In this document: in pieces, positions 19,891 through 29,017 of the stretch | Layout: each line of letters begins with the position of its first letter | Position numbering within the stretch: position 1 is the stretch's first letter | Source of the DNA: Serratia marcescens | GTDB taxonomy: Bacteria; Pseudomonadota; Gammaproteobacteria; Enterobacterales; Enterobacteriaceae | DNA: 64,000 nucleotides | NCBI GenBank assembly: GCA_015548865.1 | Contig: JADMXW010000017.1 | Coordinates: 86,002 to 150,001, forward strand | Direction: 5' to 3' | Program-made: the position numbers and the translations under genes | The notes under the pieces: model-generated | Database searches by the model: none | What the model saw: only the letters and a program-made list of their open reading frames with translations | Told to the model about the DNA's origin: nothing

Positions 19891-20214
19891 TCAGACCGTA
19901 AAGCTTTCGCCGCAGCCACATTCGCCGCTAACGTTGGGGTTATTGAACTTGAATCCTTCGTTCAAACCTTCTTTGACGAAATCCAACTGCGTGCCATCAA
20001 GATAGACCAGGCTCTTGCCATCAATGATGACCTTCACCCCTTTATCTTCAAACACCACATCATCGTCATTGAGATCATCGACAAATTCAAGCACATAAGC
20101 CATACCTGAACAACCCGATGTCCGCACGCCCAGGCGCAGGCCAACACCTTTGCCTCGATTTGCCATAAAAGCACTTACACGCTGTGCTGCGCTATCGCTA
20201 AGAGAAATAGACAT
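19891..20214 (-). CDS. iscA: Iron-sulfur cluster assembly protein IscA
   Basis: IscA is an A-type carrier that delivers iron or clusters to apoproteins. The 107-residue protein has the three family cysteines: SGCSGMAY and the C-terminal GECGCGESF. It follows iscU in the operon. Confidence 0.98.
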   Translation of the reverse strand: MSISLSDSAAQRVSAFMANRGKGVGLRLGVRTSGCSGMAYVLEFVDDLNDDDVVFEDKGVKVIIDGKSLVYLDGTQLDFVKEGLNEGFKFNNPNVSGECGCGESFTV

Positions 20215-20287
20215 ACAACAACCTCGGTATCGTTAGCACACTTGCTGCCCGGCGCGTAAATGCCGGGCAGTACGGTTCGCCGACAAA

Positions 20288-20674
20288 TTATTTCGCTGTG
20301 CGTTTACTTTTGTAATCTGCGATCGCTGCTTTGATCGCATCTTCCGCCAGAATAGAACAGTGAATTTTGACCGGTGGCAGTTCCAGTTCCTCGGCGATCT
20401 GAGTGTTCTTGATCGCTTCAGCTTCGTCCAGAGACTTGCCTTTCACCCATTCAGTGATCAGCGAACTGGAAGCAATGGCGGAGCCACAACCGTAGGTTTT
20501 AAAACGTGCGTCTTCGATAATGCCGTTGTCGCTGACTTTGATCTGTAATTTCATTACATCGCCACACGCTGGTGCGCCCACCATGCCGCTGCCAATCGAA
20601 GGATCGGCGTTGTCAAAGGAGCCAACGTTGCGCGGATTTTCGTAATGATCAATAACTTTTTCGCTGTATGCCAT
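20288..20674 (-). CDS. iscU: Fe-S cluster scaffold protein IscU
   Basis: IscU is the scaffold on which [2Fe-2S] clusters are built. The 128-residue product shows all ligands: Cys37 and Asp39 (PACGDV), Cys63 (YGCGSA), and His105-Cys106 (KIHCSI), preceded by LPPVK, the HscA recognition motif. It begins 24 bp after the iscS stop. Confidence 0.98.
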   Translation of the reverse strand: MAYSEKVIDHYENPRNVGSFDNADPSIGSGMVGAPACGDVMKLQIKVSDNGIIEDARFKTYGCGSAIASSSLITEWVKGKSLDEAEAIKNTQIAEELELPPVKIHCSILAEDAIKAAIADYKSKRTAK

Positions 20675-20698
20675 GATTAGCGTTCCCCGTGCTGAGAA

Positions 20699-21913
20699 TT
20701 AATGATGAGCCCATTCGATGGTAGTCAAATCCACGCCCTGCTTGAACATCTCCCACAACGGAGAAAGATCGCGCAGACGCCCAATGGATTTCTGTACCAG
20801 CGCAATGGCGTAGTCGATCTCTTCTTCAGTGGTAAAACGGCCAAGAGAAAAGCGGATCGAACTGTGCGCTAATTCATCATTCATGCCTAACGCACGCAGC
20901 ACATAGGATGGCTCCAGGCTCGCAGAGGTACAGGCGGAACCGGAGGAGACAGCCAAATCTTTCAGCGCCATGATCAGGGATTCACCCTCAACATAGTTAA
21001 AGCTGACATTCAGGATATTCGGCGCGCCCTGCTCCAGATCGCCGTTGAGGTATACCTCTTCAATATCCTTGATACCGTTCCACAGACGATGGCGCAGCGC
21101 GCTCAGACGAGCGACTTCCGTCGCCATCTCTTCTTTGGCAATGCGATAAGCTTCACCCATGCCGACGATCTGGTGCACGGGCAAGGTGCCAGAACGCATA
21201 CCGCGTTCGTGACCGCCGCCATGCATCTGCGCTTCAATGCGGATACGGGGTTTACGACGTACATACAATGCACCAATGCCTTTCGGGCCATAAATTTTAT
21301 GACCAGAGAAAGACATCAAATCCACTTTTATCTTGCTGAGATCGATAGGCAGTTTGCCCACGCTCTGCGTTGCATCAACGTGGAACACAATGCCACGGCT
21401 GCGGCACATCTCGCCGATAGCGGCGATATCCTGTACCACACCGATTTCGTTGTTAACGTGCATAATGGAAACCACAATGGTGTCTTCACGCATTGCCGCT
21501 TCAAGTTCATGCAGATCGATAATGCCGTTACGCTGCGGCGCAAGGTAAGTGACCTCAAAGCCTTCACGTTCTAGCTGACGGCAGGTATCCAGCACAGCTT
21601 TGTGTTCAGTCTTGCTGGTAATGATGTGCTTGCCTTTCTTCTGATAGAAGTTGGCGGCGCCCTTGATGGCCAGGTTATCCGCTTCGGTCGCGCCTGAAGT
21701 GAACACGATCTCACGCGGATCCGCTCCCACCAGTTCAGCGATTTGGTTACGCGCGATATCCACAGCCTCTTCCGCCTGCCAACCAAAGCGGTGTGAGCGG
21801 GAAGCCGGGTTGCCAAACGTACCGTCCAAGGTCAAAAACTGCATCATTTTTTCAGCCACGCGCGGATCAACCGGCGTCGTGGCTGAATAATCTAGATAAA
21901 TGGGTAACTTCAT
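20699..21913 (-). CDS. iscS: Cysteine desulfurase IscS
   Basis: IscS takes sulfur from cysteine with pyridoxal phosphate and passes it to IscU, TusA, ThiI and others. The 404-residue protein has the PLP lysine in [12 protein letters not shown], the catalytic cysteine loop [17 protein letters not shown] and the C-terminal [18 protein letters not shown] tail. Length is identical to E. coli. It is 74 bp downstream of iscR. Confidence 0.98.
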   Translation of the reverse strand: MKLPIYLDYSATTPVDPRVAEKMMQFLTLDGTFGNPASRSHRFGWQAEEAVDIARNQIAELVGADPREIVFTSGATEADNLAIKGAANFYQKKGKHIITSKTEHKAVLDTCRQLEREGFEVTYLAPQRNGIIDLHELEAAMREDTIVVSIMHVNNEIGVVQDIAAIGEMCRSRGIVFHVDATQSVGKLPIDLSKIKVDLMSFSGHKIYGPKGIGALYVRRKPRIRIEAQMHGGGHERGMRSGTLPVHQIVGMGEAYRIAKEEMATEVARLSALRHRLWNGIKDIEEVYLNGDLEQGAPNILNVSFNYVEGESLIMALKDLAVSSGSACTSASLEPSYVLRALGMNDELAHSSIRFSLGRFTTEEEIDYAIALVQKSIGRLRDLSPLWEMFKQGVDLTTIEWAHH

Positions 21914-21987
21914 TGCTCATAAACTCCGTACATCACTTCAAAACGTACAATGCGTTTTGTTTTTATTATTCCTGCGAGGATGAACTG

Positions 21988-22482
21988 TCAGGCGCGCAGA
22001 TTAACATTAATGGTTTCTTGAATACGTCCGTTGGCAGTGCGGCGAGTGTCGGCATCTTGGCGGTCTGCTACGTCCAGCACTTCTTGGTTATTTACCAATT
22101 CGTCCAGCGTGATATTGTTCAAGAAATCGGTGATACGGTCGCTGAGATCGCGCCACAGCGTGTGTGTCAGGCAGCGATCGCCGCCCTGGCAGCCTTCACG
22201 CCCTTGGCAGCGGGTCGCATCGACGGATTCGTCTACGGCAGAAATCACGGCACCAACGGCGATTTCATTTGCGTTTTTGCCTAGCAGGTAACCACCGCCC
22301 GGCCCGCGGACGCTGGAAACCAGCCCGTTTTTGCGCAAGCGAGAGAACAGTTGCTCCAGATACGACAGTGATATTCCCTGCCGCTCGGAAATATCAGCCA
22401 AAGGAACCGGCCCTTCTTTGGAGTGCAACGCCACATCAAGCATGGCGGTAACGGCATAACGGCCTTTTGATGTCAGTCTCAT
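21988..22482 (-). CDS. iscR: Iron-sulfur regulator IscR
   Basis: IscR is an Rrf2-family regulator that represses isc when carrying a [2Fe-2S] cluster. The 164-residue protein has an N-terminal winged helix ([19 protein letters not shown]) and the cluster ligands Cys92, Cys98, Cys104 and His107 ([17 protein letters not shown]). It heads the isc operon, downstream of two IscR type 1-like sites at 22583-22632. Confidence 0.98.
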   Translation of the reverse strand: MRLTSKGRYAVTAMLDVALHSKEGPVPLADISERQGISLSYLEQLFSRLRKNGLVSSVRGPGGGYLLGKNANEIAVGAVISAVDESVDATRCQGREGCQGGDRCLTHTLWRDLSDRITDFLNNITLDELVNNQEVLDVADRQDADTRRTANGRIQETINVNLRA

Positions 22483-22582
22483 GATAGTGGTACCCGTAGA
22501 TAAAACAGCTTATTATCAAACTCGATTATTATAAACATGCACTGTGAATGCATGTACTTGCATAGCATGATTCGAGTCTGAC

Positions 22583-22632
22583 ATTCCTGAGTGTTTTAGT
22601 CAACTATTTAACCGAGTAATTTGCTCAGGTAT
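22583..22632 (-). promoter_or_regulatory. iscR promoter with two tandem type 1 IscR-binding sites
   Basis: On the minus strand the proximal site (22583-22607) reads ATAGTTGACTAAAAC followed by ACTCAGGAAT, and the distal site (22608-22632) ATACCTGAGCAAATT followed by ACTCGGTTAA; the two are adjacent. Both fit the 25-bp type 1 IscR pattern. TTGACT inside the proximal site forms the -35 box, and CAGACT 17 bp further is the -10 box, the same geometry I recall for E. coli iscR. This predicts feedback repression by holo-IscR. Confidence 0.75.
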
Positions 22633-22647
22633 TTATTCTACGCCGTT

Positions 22648-23382
22648 CTATTCCTTACTGTCATGCCGGTTTTTTTGTATCGAGCTTAAAATGCCACGCA
22701 AAATGGCCAGTTCCTGTTCTTCCGGGCGAGCACGGGTAAACAAGCGGCGCAGCTTGTGCATCACCTGCCCCTGATGTGCCTTGCGAATAAAACCGGTGTA
22801 GTGCAGCGTATCTTCCAGATGGGTATAGAAGCGTTCCAGGTCGTCAACCAACGGGTAAGGTTCTTCCGTGATTTCGGGCACCGCTTGCGCCAGCAGATCG
22901 AGATGTGCGACACGGACTTCATAGGCGATCAACTGCACCGCCATCGCCAGATTTAACGAGCTGTACTCTGGGTTGGCAGGAATACATACGTGATAATGGC
23001 ATTTTTGCAGCTCGTCATTGGTCAGCCCCACACGTTCGCGGCCAAACACCAGCGCCACAGGCGCGTGCTGCGCTTCGCGCGCACTGCGAACGCCACACTC
23101 ACGCGGCTCCAGCATCGGCCAAGGCAGAGAACGGGAACGCGCGCTGGTGCCAACCACCAGGCTACACCCGACCAGCGCCTCATCCAGCGTATCCACCAGC
23201 GTGGCATTACCAATAATATCGCTGGCCCCCGCAGCCAGGGCGATCGCTTGTGAATCCGGTTTAATCAGCGGGTTCACCAAATAAAGGTTCTTTAACCCCA
23301 TGGTCTTCATCGCCCTGGCGGTGGACCCCATGTTGCCTGTGTGCGAGGTTTCCACCAGAACGATGCGAATATTCTCTAACAT
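22648..23382 (-). CDS. trmJ: tRNA (cytidine/uridine-2'-O)-methyltransferase TrmJ
   Basis: TrmJ methylates the ribose of position 32 in several tRNAs. The 244-residue protein has the SPOUT-family N-terminal [24 protein letters not shown] and the knot region [17 protein letters not shown] followed by [18 protein letters not shown]. It is divergent from suhB and upstream of iscR, the conserved order. Confidence 0.96.
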   Translation of the reverse strand: MLENIRIVLVETSHTGNMGSTARAMKTMGLKNLYLVNPLIKPDSQAIALAAGASDIIGNATLVDTLDEALVGCSLVVGTSARSRSLPWPMLEPRECGVRSAREAQHAPVALVFGRERVGLTNDELQKCHYHVCIPANPEYSSLNLAMAVQLIAYEVRVAHLDLLAQAVPEITEEPYPLVDDLERFYTHLEDTLHYTGFIRKAHQGQVMHKLRRLFTRARPEEQELAILRGILSSIQKNRHDSKE

Positions 23383-23514
23383 GTTGACTCAGCAGTAAGA
23401 AAGAAGAAAAAGAGTGAAAAACAGGATTAGTGTATCACAGACTTCGCTATTTTCTCTTTCCCCTGCTATACTGCGCCTCGCTTTCTGTTCTTTAACATCC
23501 TAGTGGACGATACC

Positions 23515-24318
23515 ATGCATCCGATGCTTAACATCGCTGTGCGCGCTGCGCGCAAGGGCGGTAATTTAATTGCCAAGAATTATGAAACCCCTGACGCCGT
23601 TGAAGCGAGCCAAAAAGGCAGCAACGATTTTGTCACCAACGTTGACCGCGACGCCGAACGCCTGATTATTGAGGTGATCCGCAAATCCTACCCCCAACAC
23701 ACCATTATTGGTGAAGAGTGCGGCGAATTAGTCGGTGAAGACGACACAGTGCAATGGATTATCGATCCGCTGGATGGCACCACCAACTTCGTTAAACGTC
23801 TCCCCCATTTTGCTGTATCCATTGCTGTGCGCATTAAAGGCCGCACTGAAGTGGCAGTGGTTTATGATCCGATGCGCAATGAGTTATTTACCGCAACGCG
23901 CGGTCAGGGTGCGCAGTTAAACGGTTATCGTCTGCGCAGCGGCAATGCTCGCGATCTGGACGGCACCATTCTGGCGACCGGTTTCCCTTTCAAGCAGAAG
24001 CAGCACGCCGCCTCTTATATCAATATGGTTTCTGCTCTGTTCACCACCTGCGCTGACTTCCGTCGCACCGGCTCTGCCGCGCTGGATCTGGCCTATGTGG
24101 CAGCAGGCCGCGTAGACGGTTTCTTCGAAATTGGCCTGAAGCCCTGGGATTTTGCCGGTGGCGAATTGATGGTGCGTGAAGCGGGTGGCGTTGTCACTGA
24201 CTTCTTGGGCGGCCACAACTATCTCTCTTCAGGTAATCTGGTTGCGGGAAACCCGCGCGTGGTGAAGTCCATTCTTTCCGCCATCCGCGAACAACTCAGC
24301 GAAGCCCTGAAACGCTAA
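23515..24318 (+). CDS. suhB: Inositol-1-monophosphatase / rRNA transcription factor SuhB
   Basis: SuhB is a Mg-dependent inositol monophosphatase that also acts with NusA/B/E in rRNA transcription antitermination. From the ATG at 23515 it is 267 residues, the E. coli length, starting HPMLNIAVRAARKGGNLIAK. Metal-binding signatures are present: GEECGELVGEDD region, IDPLDGTTNF and WDFAGGELMVREAGG. A GTG four codons earlier is not needed. A hairpin follows the gene. Confidence 0.97.
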   Translation: MHPMLNIAVRAARKGGNLIAKNYETPDAVEASQKGSNDFVTNVDRDAERLIIEVIRKSYPQHTIIGEECGELVGEDDTVQWIIDPLDGTTNFVKRLPHFAVSIAVRIKGRTEVAVVYDPMRNELFTATRGQGAQLNGYRLRSGNARDLDGTILATGFPFKQKQHAASYINMVSALFTTCADFRRTGSAALDLAYVAAGRVDGFFEIGLKPWDFAGGELMVREAGGVVTDFLGGHNYLSSGNLVAGNPRVVKSILSAIREQLSEALKR

Positions 24319-24331
24319 GCCAGTCCTTTGT

Positions 24332-24354
24332 CCCGTTCACTGTCAGTGAGCGGG
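24332..24354 (+). terminator. Possible terminator after suhB
   Basis: CCCGTTCACTG pairs with CAGTGAGCGGG (one G-U), giving a strong stem. The nearest T-run (ATTTTT) is about 15 bases further, so termination strength is uncertain. Confidence 0.45.
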
Positions 24355-24390
24355 GCAACCTCTGATATTTTTCCTTACATTGCGTTCCTG

Positions 24391-24433
24391 TTAACTTTTA
24401 GCGTATGGTTATACGATAATGATTATCAAATGC
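24391..24433 (+). promoter_or_regulatory. Promoter with Fur box before the iron transport operon
   Basis: GATAATGATTATC (24415-24427) is a perfect 6-1-6 inverted repeat matching the core Fur-box hexamers, and 14 of 19 positions match the classic 19-bp consensus. It overlaps a likely -10 box (GATAAT, 24415-24420) with TTAACT 18 bp upstream as a weak -35. The placement predicts repression by iron-loaded Fur. The next gene starts about 80 bp downstream. Confidence 0.75.
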
Positions 24434-24501
24434 ATTACATCTGTCTGATTTGAATTAAGAGAGGCTTAATTCATCAGGGCAGATGGTAACGGGACGACAC
24501 C

Positions 24502-25626
24502 ATGTTTAATAAATCCATCCATTCGCTGTTCTTCACCGCACTCCTTGCTACACCACTTTTTAGCCACGCTACGCAATATCCATTGACCATCACGGATATG
24601 GCAGGCAATACCGTTACCCTGCAACACGAACCGAAGCATCTGGTGTTGCAAGACGGACGCGATATTATGGCGTTGGCGCTGCTGGATCGCGACGATCCTT
24701 TCCAGCGTTTGGTGGCCTGGAACAACCTGCCGAAAAAGCAAGACACCGCGACCTGGAATCTGCTGAAGGGCAAATGGCCGGAAGCAGAAAATATTCTTGA
24801 TATGGGTTTTGGTGACAAAGGCGACATTGAGCTGGAAAGCGTGCTGGTGAAAAAACCAGACCTGATGGTCGCACAACTGCGCGCCAAGCCGTCATTGGAA
24901 GGCAATGGCGTCGTCAACAAGCTGAATGAACTGCACATTCCACTGTTGTTTGTGGATTATGAAATCGATCCAGCCAAGAACACCGCAAACAGCATCGATC
25001 TGCTCGGTAAAGTGCTCAACCGTGAAGAGAACGCCAAAGCCTATACTGATTTCTACCGTCAACACGCCGCAGACATCCAGCAGAAAACGGCGGCCATTAC
25101 GCCCAAACCACGTATCTTTATCGAACCCATCGCAGGCAACAGCGATGCATGCTGCTTTAGCCATAAAGACAATGGCTGGGGCGGTTTGCTAAGAGCGGTT
25201 GGGGTGACCAACATCGCCGCCGATCTTCTGCCGGGTGCCACCGGTTTTATCTCGCTGGAAAAAGTGATTGCAGAAAAACCGGATGCCTACATTATGACCG
25301 GTTCCAAACGTGGTAACAGTGCTAACAAAATTCTGTCATTCGGCTACAACGCCACGTCCGAGGATATCCAGGCGAAAGCCGATGTGCTGCTGAGCCGTCC
25401 AGGTATCGATCAAGTCCCCGCGATCAAGGCTGGTCAGGTTTACGGGGTATATCACCACTTCTACAACCACCCGTATAACATTGTCGGCATGGAATATCTG
25501 GCGAAAATTGCCTACCCGAAAACGTTGGCAACGTTAAACCCAGATCAGACCTATCACGATATCGTTCGTCGCTTCACTGAGCTTCCGGACACGCCGTTTA
25601 TTTTCAGTCAAAAGTTGGCCAAGTAG
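24502..25626 (+). CDS. Iron(III)-siderophore-type ABC transporter, periplasmic binding protein
   Basis: This 374-residue protein has a signal peptide (NKSIHSLFFTALLATPLFSHA) and the class III binding-protein fold used for siderophores, heme and cobalamin: ITDMAGNTVTLQHEPKHLVL near the start, a long linking helix, and C-terminal GVTNIAADLLPGATGFISLE and DQVPAIKAGQVYGV. It contains an unusual Cys-Cys pair in SDACCFSHKDNGWGG. It should bind the ferric complex in the periplasm and hand it to the permease. It lies below a Fur box and abuts the permease gene. The ligand cannot be told from the sequence. Confidence 0.85.
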   Translation: MFNKSIHSLFFTALLATPLFSHATQYPLTITDMAGNTVTLQHEPKHLVLQDGRDIMALALLDRDDPFQRLVAWNNLPKKQDTATWNLLKGKWPEAENILDMGFGDKGDIELESVLVKKPDLMVAQLRAKPSLEGNGVVNKLNELHIPLLFVDYEIDPAKNTANSIDLLGKVLNREENAKAYTDFYRQHAADIQQKTAAITPKPRIFIEPIAGNSDACCFSHKDNGWGGLLRAVGVTNIAADLLPGATGFISLEKVIAEKPDAYIMTGSKRGNSANKILSFGYNATSEDIQAKADVLLSRPGIDQVPAIKAGQVYGVYHHFYNHPYNIVGMEYLAKIAYPKTLATLNPDQTYHDIVRRFTELPDTPFIFSQKLAK

Positions 25627-25629
25627 TTG

Positions 25630-26706
25630 ATGAGCACGACCACTGACATCAGCCGTCAAAAGGCGGCTGAATCGGATATCCTCCGTCATTATCAAGATAT
25701 TCTGCGCCATCGGTTGCTGATCATGTTGCTGCTGGTTGCCGCTATCGTTGCCTCCCTGCTGCTGGATTTCACCATGGGACCTTCGGGCCTTTCGCTCGAC
25801 GTGCTGTGGCAAACGCTGACAAACCCGTCGCAGGCTGATGCCGGCACGCGCGTCATTGTGTGGGATATTCGCCTGCCCTACGCACTGATGGCACTGATTG
25901 TCGGGCTGGCATTGGGATTGGCGGGTGCAGAGATGCAGACCATTTTGAATAACCCGTTAGCGAGCCCGTTTACGCTGGGCGTCTCTTCAGCCGCCGCATT
26001 CGGCGCTGCTTTAGCGATTGTTTTGGGGATTGGTATTCCCGGCATTCCGGCCCAGTGGTTTATCTCTGCCAATGCATTTTTATTTGCGCTGATGGCCGCG
26101 CTGCTACTCGATGGTATTACCCGTTGGACCAACGTTGCGACGTCCGGCGTAGTCTTGTTTGGCATCGCGCTGGTGTTCACCTTTAATGCGCTGGTATCAA
26201 TGCTGCAATTCATTGCCAATGAAGATACCTTGCAAGGGCTGGTGTTCTGGACCATGGGCAGCCTGGCTCGCGCCTCATGGGAAAAGCTGGGTGTACTGCT
26301 ATTGGCACTGGTGGTATTGATGCCACTGTCATTTATGAGTTCATGGAAGCTGACTGCCTTGCGTCTTGGGGAAGATCGCGCCACCAGTTTTGGCATCAAC
26401 GTGCGTCGCTTACGTCTGACGACGCTGCTGCGCATCAGCATTCTCTCTGCATTGTCAGTGGCTTTTGTCGGTCCGATCGGTTTTATTGGTCTGGTTGCGC
26501 CTCATATCGCCCGCATAGTATTTGGTGAAGACCATCGCTTCTATCTGCCCGCCAGTGCACTGATTGGTGCGTTGGTGTTATCGCTGGCATCGGTTGCGTC
26601 TAAAAACCTGATCCCCGGCGTAATTATTCCTGTTGGGATCGTGACATCGCTGGTTGGGGTGCCCTTCTTCCTGAGTATCATCCTACGCCATCGGGGGAAT
26701 GTATGA
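25630..26706 (+). CDS. FecCD-family iron ABC transporter permease
   Basis: This 358-residue inner-membrane protein has about nine or ten hydrophobic spans and the FecCD/BtuC features: LRLPYALMALIVGLALGLAGAEMQ-type start of the transmembrane core (seen as IRLPYALMALIVG), NPLASPFTLGVSSAAAFGAA, and the coupling-helix region FVGPIGFIGLVAPHIAR. There is one permease only, so it probably works as a homodimer. ATG at 25630 follows the binding-protein stop by 3 bp; the stop codon overlaps the ATPase start (ATGA). Confidence 0.9.
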   Translation: MSTTTDISRQKAAESDILRHYQDILRHRLLIMLLLVAAIVASLLLDFTMGPSGLSLDVLWQTLTNPSQADAGTRVIVWDIRLPYALMALIVGLALGLAGAEMQTILNNPLASPFTLGVSSAAAFGAALAIVLGIGIPGIPAQWFISANAFLFALMAALLLDGITRWTNVATSGVVLFGIALVFTFNALVSMLQFIANEDTLQGLVFWTMGSLARASWEKLGVLLLALVVLMPLSFMSSWKLTALRLGEDRATSFGINVRRLRLTTLLRISILSALSVAFVGPIGFIGLVAPHIARIVFGEDHRFYLPASALIGALVLSLASVASKNLIPGVIIPVGIVTSLVGVPFFLSIILRHRGNV

Positions 26707-27506
26707 GTCAAACGATGTCTCATGCCGGTTTGCGGATATCTCATTTCGAGGCAGGTTATCCGAAACGACAAATCATTCAGAATCTCAACGTACCCTTGCT
26801 GCCACGCGGTAAAATTACAGTACTGTTGGGCCCGAACGGCAGTGGCAAATCAACACTGTTACGCGCCTTGGCCGGGCTTGGTAATGCCAAAGGTGAGCTG
26901 CATCTGGATGATACCGAACTAATGCAACTCCCGTTCGCCAAGCGAGCAGAACAAGTGGTTTATCTGCCACAGTCCTTGCCTGCTGGTGTGCATTTACACG
27001 TGCTGGAATCCATCATCGTGGCACAGCGGGCTTCAGGCGGTTTGAACTCGCGCGAAAAAGAGAACGAAGTGTTGACGCTGTTGCGCCAGCTCGGTATTGA
27101 GCATCTGGCGATGAGCTATCTTGATCAACTCTCCGGCGGCCAAAAACAGTTAGTGGGGCTGGCGCAATCGCTGATTCGTCAACCTTCCTTGCTACTACTG
27201 GATGAACCCTTGAGCGCATTGGACCTGAACTATCAGTTTCATGTGATGGATTTGGTGCGTAAAGAGACGCGCAAGCGCAATATCGTCACGCTGGTCGTGG
27301 TGCACGATATCAATATCGCACTGCGCCACGGCGACCACGTACTGATGCTGAAAAACGGTGAATTGATTGCCGATGGTGCCCCTGCCGAAGTGATCAGCGC
27401 TGACAGCTTGGCACAGGTGTATGGCGTGCGCGGTCGCATTGAGCGCTGTTCGCAGGGCATACCGCAAGTAATGATTGATGGATTGGTATCTGAGCCAACG
27501 CTGTGA
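26703..27506 (+). CDS. Iron ABC transporter ATP-binding protein
   Basis: This 267-residue ATPase drives the importer. Walker A is LLGPNGSGKST, the Q-loop is in VVYLPQSLPAG, the ABC signature is LSGGQKQLVGLAQSL, Walker B is LLLLDEPLSALDL and the switch His is in VVVHDINIALRHGD. It resembles FepC/FhuC. Its start codon overlaps the permease stop by 4 bp, so translation is coupled. Confidence 0.93.
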   Translation: MSQTMSHAGLRISHFEAGYPKRQIIQNLNVPLLPRGKITVLLGPNGSGKSTLLRALAGLGNAKGELHLDDTELMQLPFAKRAEQVVYLPQSLPAGVHLHVLESIIVAQRASGGLNSREKENEVLTLLRQLGIEHLAMSYLDQLSGGQKQLVGLAQSLIRQPSLLLLDEPLSALDLNYQFHVMDLVRKETRKRNIVTLVVVHDINIALRHGDHVLMLKNGELIADGAPAEVISADSLAQVYGVRGRIERCSQGIPQVMIDGLVSEPTL

Positions 27507-27515
27507 CCTTCGAAT

Positions 27516-27562
27516 ACCCGCAGTGAAAGTGACAGAACGCGAATTAGCTGCGGGTTCTTCTT
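27516..27562 (+). terminator. Terminator of the iron transport operon
   Basis: ACCCGCAG (27516-27523) pairs with CTGCGGGT (27548-27555) over a 24-base loop and is followed by the T-rich TCTTCTTCTATTTC. Confidence 0.6.
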
Positions 27563-27742
27563 CTATTTCTCTTCTTTATTACCCACAGTAGACAAAACAC
27601 GCCAAGAATACATTTTATTGTTTGATTAATAATCATACGTAACAAAAGCAAGGTCATCACCGGAGATAAATGACCAACACAAATCTCTAGAATGGCGTCT
27701 TATGAGCACATTAATTGTTAAACACAAGTACATAACATTCGA

Positions 27743-28609
27743 ATGAAAATAGTCGATAATTTATTCTCTCATCATTGTATAAATAAAACCAATTACACAA
27801 AAGAGGACAGTTACATAAAATACAATGGACGATTTATTGGGGAACTCGTTCAGGTTTCTGAAAAAACAATACACACACTAATTTACTCAGAAAGAATCGT
27901 TAACGAAACATGTGCCCTGTTAAATTATGGAGCAGGCAATCAAGGTTGTGATATTGTAAACTCCAAGGGAGAGAGCTTTTTAAGAGCAAACTACGCAATG
28001 GCCAAAGGGGGACACTCTTTTGCCAAGCATGCAAGCATGTGTATAAAAGCACAGGCAGGGAATTGTTCTGGGCACGCAGACGTTGCATATTATCTCATTA
28101 GTAAAGACAACGTGACACTGCCTGTTGGCAGAGCAACATCAGATGTTAATGATCATGCTTTTGTCGTGATTGGTGATCCCCGCGACAATGCGCATGAAAC
28201 GGTTATTGTCGATGCATGGCCGAGCTTAGCCACACCTTTCTTATTAAAGAATTCAGAAAGATCAATAATAAATAGAAATCCAACCATAAAAGAATGGTTG
28301 CCTGTAGGGAAAAAACCGCCTCAGAATGTTCCTATAGAGAAGATTCCTTTACGTGATATCACGCATTTTTTCAAAGAACATGACATGCCTGAAATAGGCA
28401 ATAAGCTAAGTAAACATTTGATACAAGATATAGTAACCAGTCATTCTATTTGTGATCATCTTACAACGCTGGAGAATCCCAAAACAAGTTACTTATCAAA
28501 AAGTTCATTAAAAAGAGTTGATACTGATGCCATCAGAGCAGATATTTTTCACTCCAAAATGGCTGGTTATAAAAAATCACTAAAACTACGAAAAAATCAT
28601 GACGTATAA
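27743..28609 (+). CDS. Putative secreted effector with papain/transglutaminase-like Cys-His-Asp triad
   Basis: I do not recognise this 288-residue protein as a named effector. It is strikingly AT-rich compared with both neighbours, which suggests horizontal transfer. No signal peptide or membrane span is seen. A likely catalytic triad is Cys108 (AGNCSGHADVAYYL), His138 (NDHAFVVIGDP) and Asp157 (TVIVDAWPS), spaced like the cysteine proteases and glutamine deamidases of the papain/transglutaminase-like fold, such as the C3 domain of Pasteurella multocida toxin or Shigella OspI. The C-terminal third is Lys-rich without clear motifs. It overlaps the next gene by 11 bp; that gene looks like a type III chaperone, so I infer an effector-chaperone pair. 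The start has no good ribosome site, and no hrp box is visible upstream. Confidence 0.6.
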   Translation: MKIVDNLFSHHCINKTNYTKEDSYIKYNGRFIGELVQVSEKTIHTLIYSERIVNETCALLNYGAGNQGCDIVNSKGESFLRANYAMAKGGHSFAKHASMCIKAQAGNCSGHADVAYYLISKDNVTLPVGRATSDVNDHAFVVIGDPRDNAHETVIVDAWPSLATPFLLKNSERSIINRNPTIKEWLPVGKKPPQNVPIEKIPLRDITHFFKEHDMPEIGNKLSKHLIQDIVTSHSICDHLTTLENPKTSYLSKSSLKRVDTDAIRADIFHSKMAGYKKSLKLRKNHDV

Positions 28610-28985
28610 TTTTCTTAAAAATGAAATTTGTTGCTACCTTGGTATAAAAGAAACGATTGAAAATCAGGTTATCTGTATAATATACGAACAGGGCCATCAA
28701 CTTGACATTATATTTAACGAAGTAAATTTCGTTAAATTAGTCATTTCGAAAAAATGCTACAACCATGTTGCTGACAATATATTTATTACATTCAAAAACA
28801 AAAACCTACCACCGAAAGAAGGTGACTGTTTCATCTACACCATAACAGAAGATAATACTGTCGTTATCTGGACAAAGGTAACAACAGAAGGATTAACGTT
28901 AACCCATTTACTTGATATCGCCCAAAGTCTATCTATAGAACTTCAAAAAACCTTTGATGTAAAAGAATACGCAACCGCTGAGTAA
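28599..28985 (+). CDS. Small acidic protein, possible type III secretion chaperone (CesT-like)
   Basis: This 128-residue acidic protein (about 17 Asp/Glu, about 11 Lys, no Arg) overlaps the putative effector gene by 11 bp, so the two are translated together. The pattern of an N-terminal helix (NFLKNEICCYLGI), several beta strands and a C-terminal helix (LTLTHLLDIAQSLSIEL) fits class I secretion chaperones of the CesT/SycE fold, and size and acidity match. Sequence identity to a known chaperone cannot be judged here. Alternatives are an immunity protein or an unrelated small protein. Confidence 0.5.
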   Translation: MTYNFLKNEICCYLGIKETIENQVICIIYEQGHQLDIIFNEVNFVKLVISKKCYNHVADNIFITFKNKNLPPKEGDCFIYTITEDNTVVIWTKVTTEGLTLTHLLDIAQSLSIELQKTFDVKEYATAE

Positions 28986-29017
28986 ACAGAAAACCTATGC
29001 AACACCAGTTATAAATA

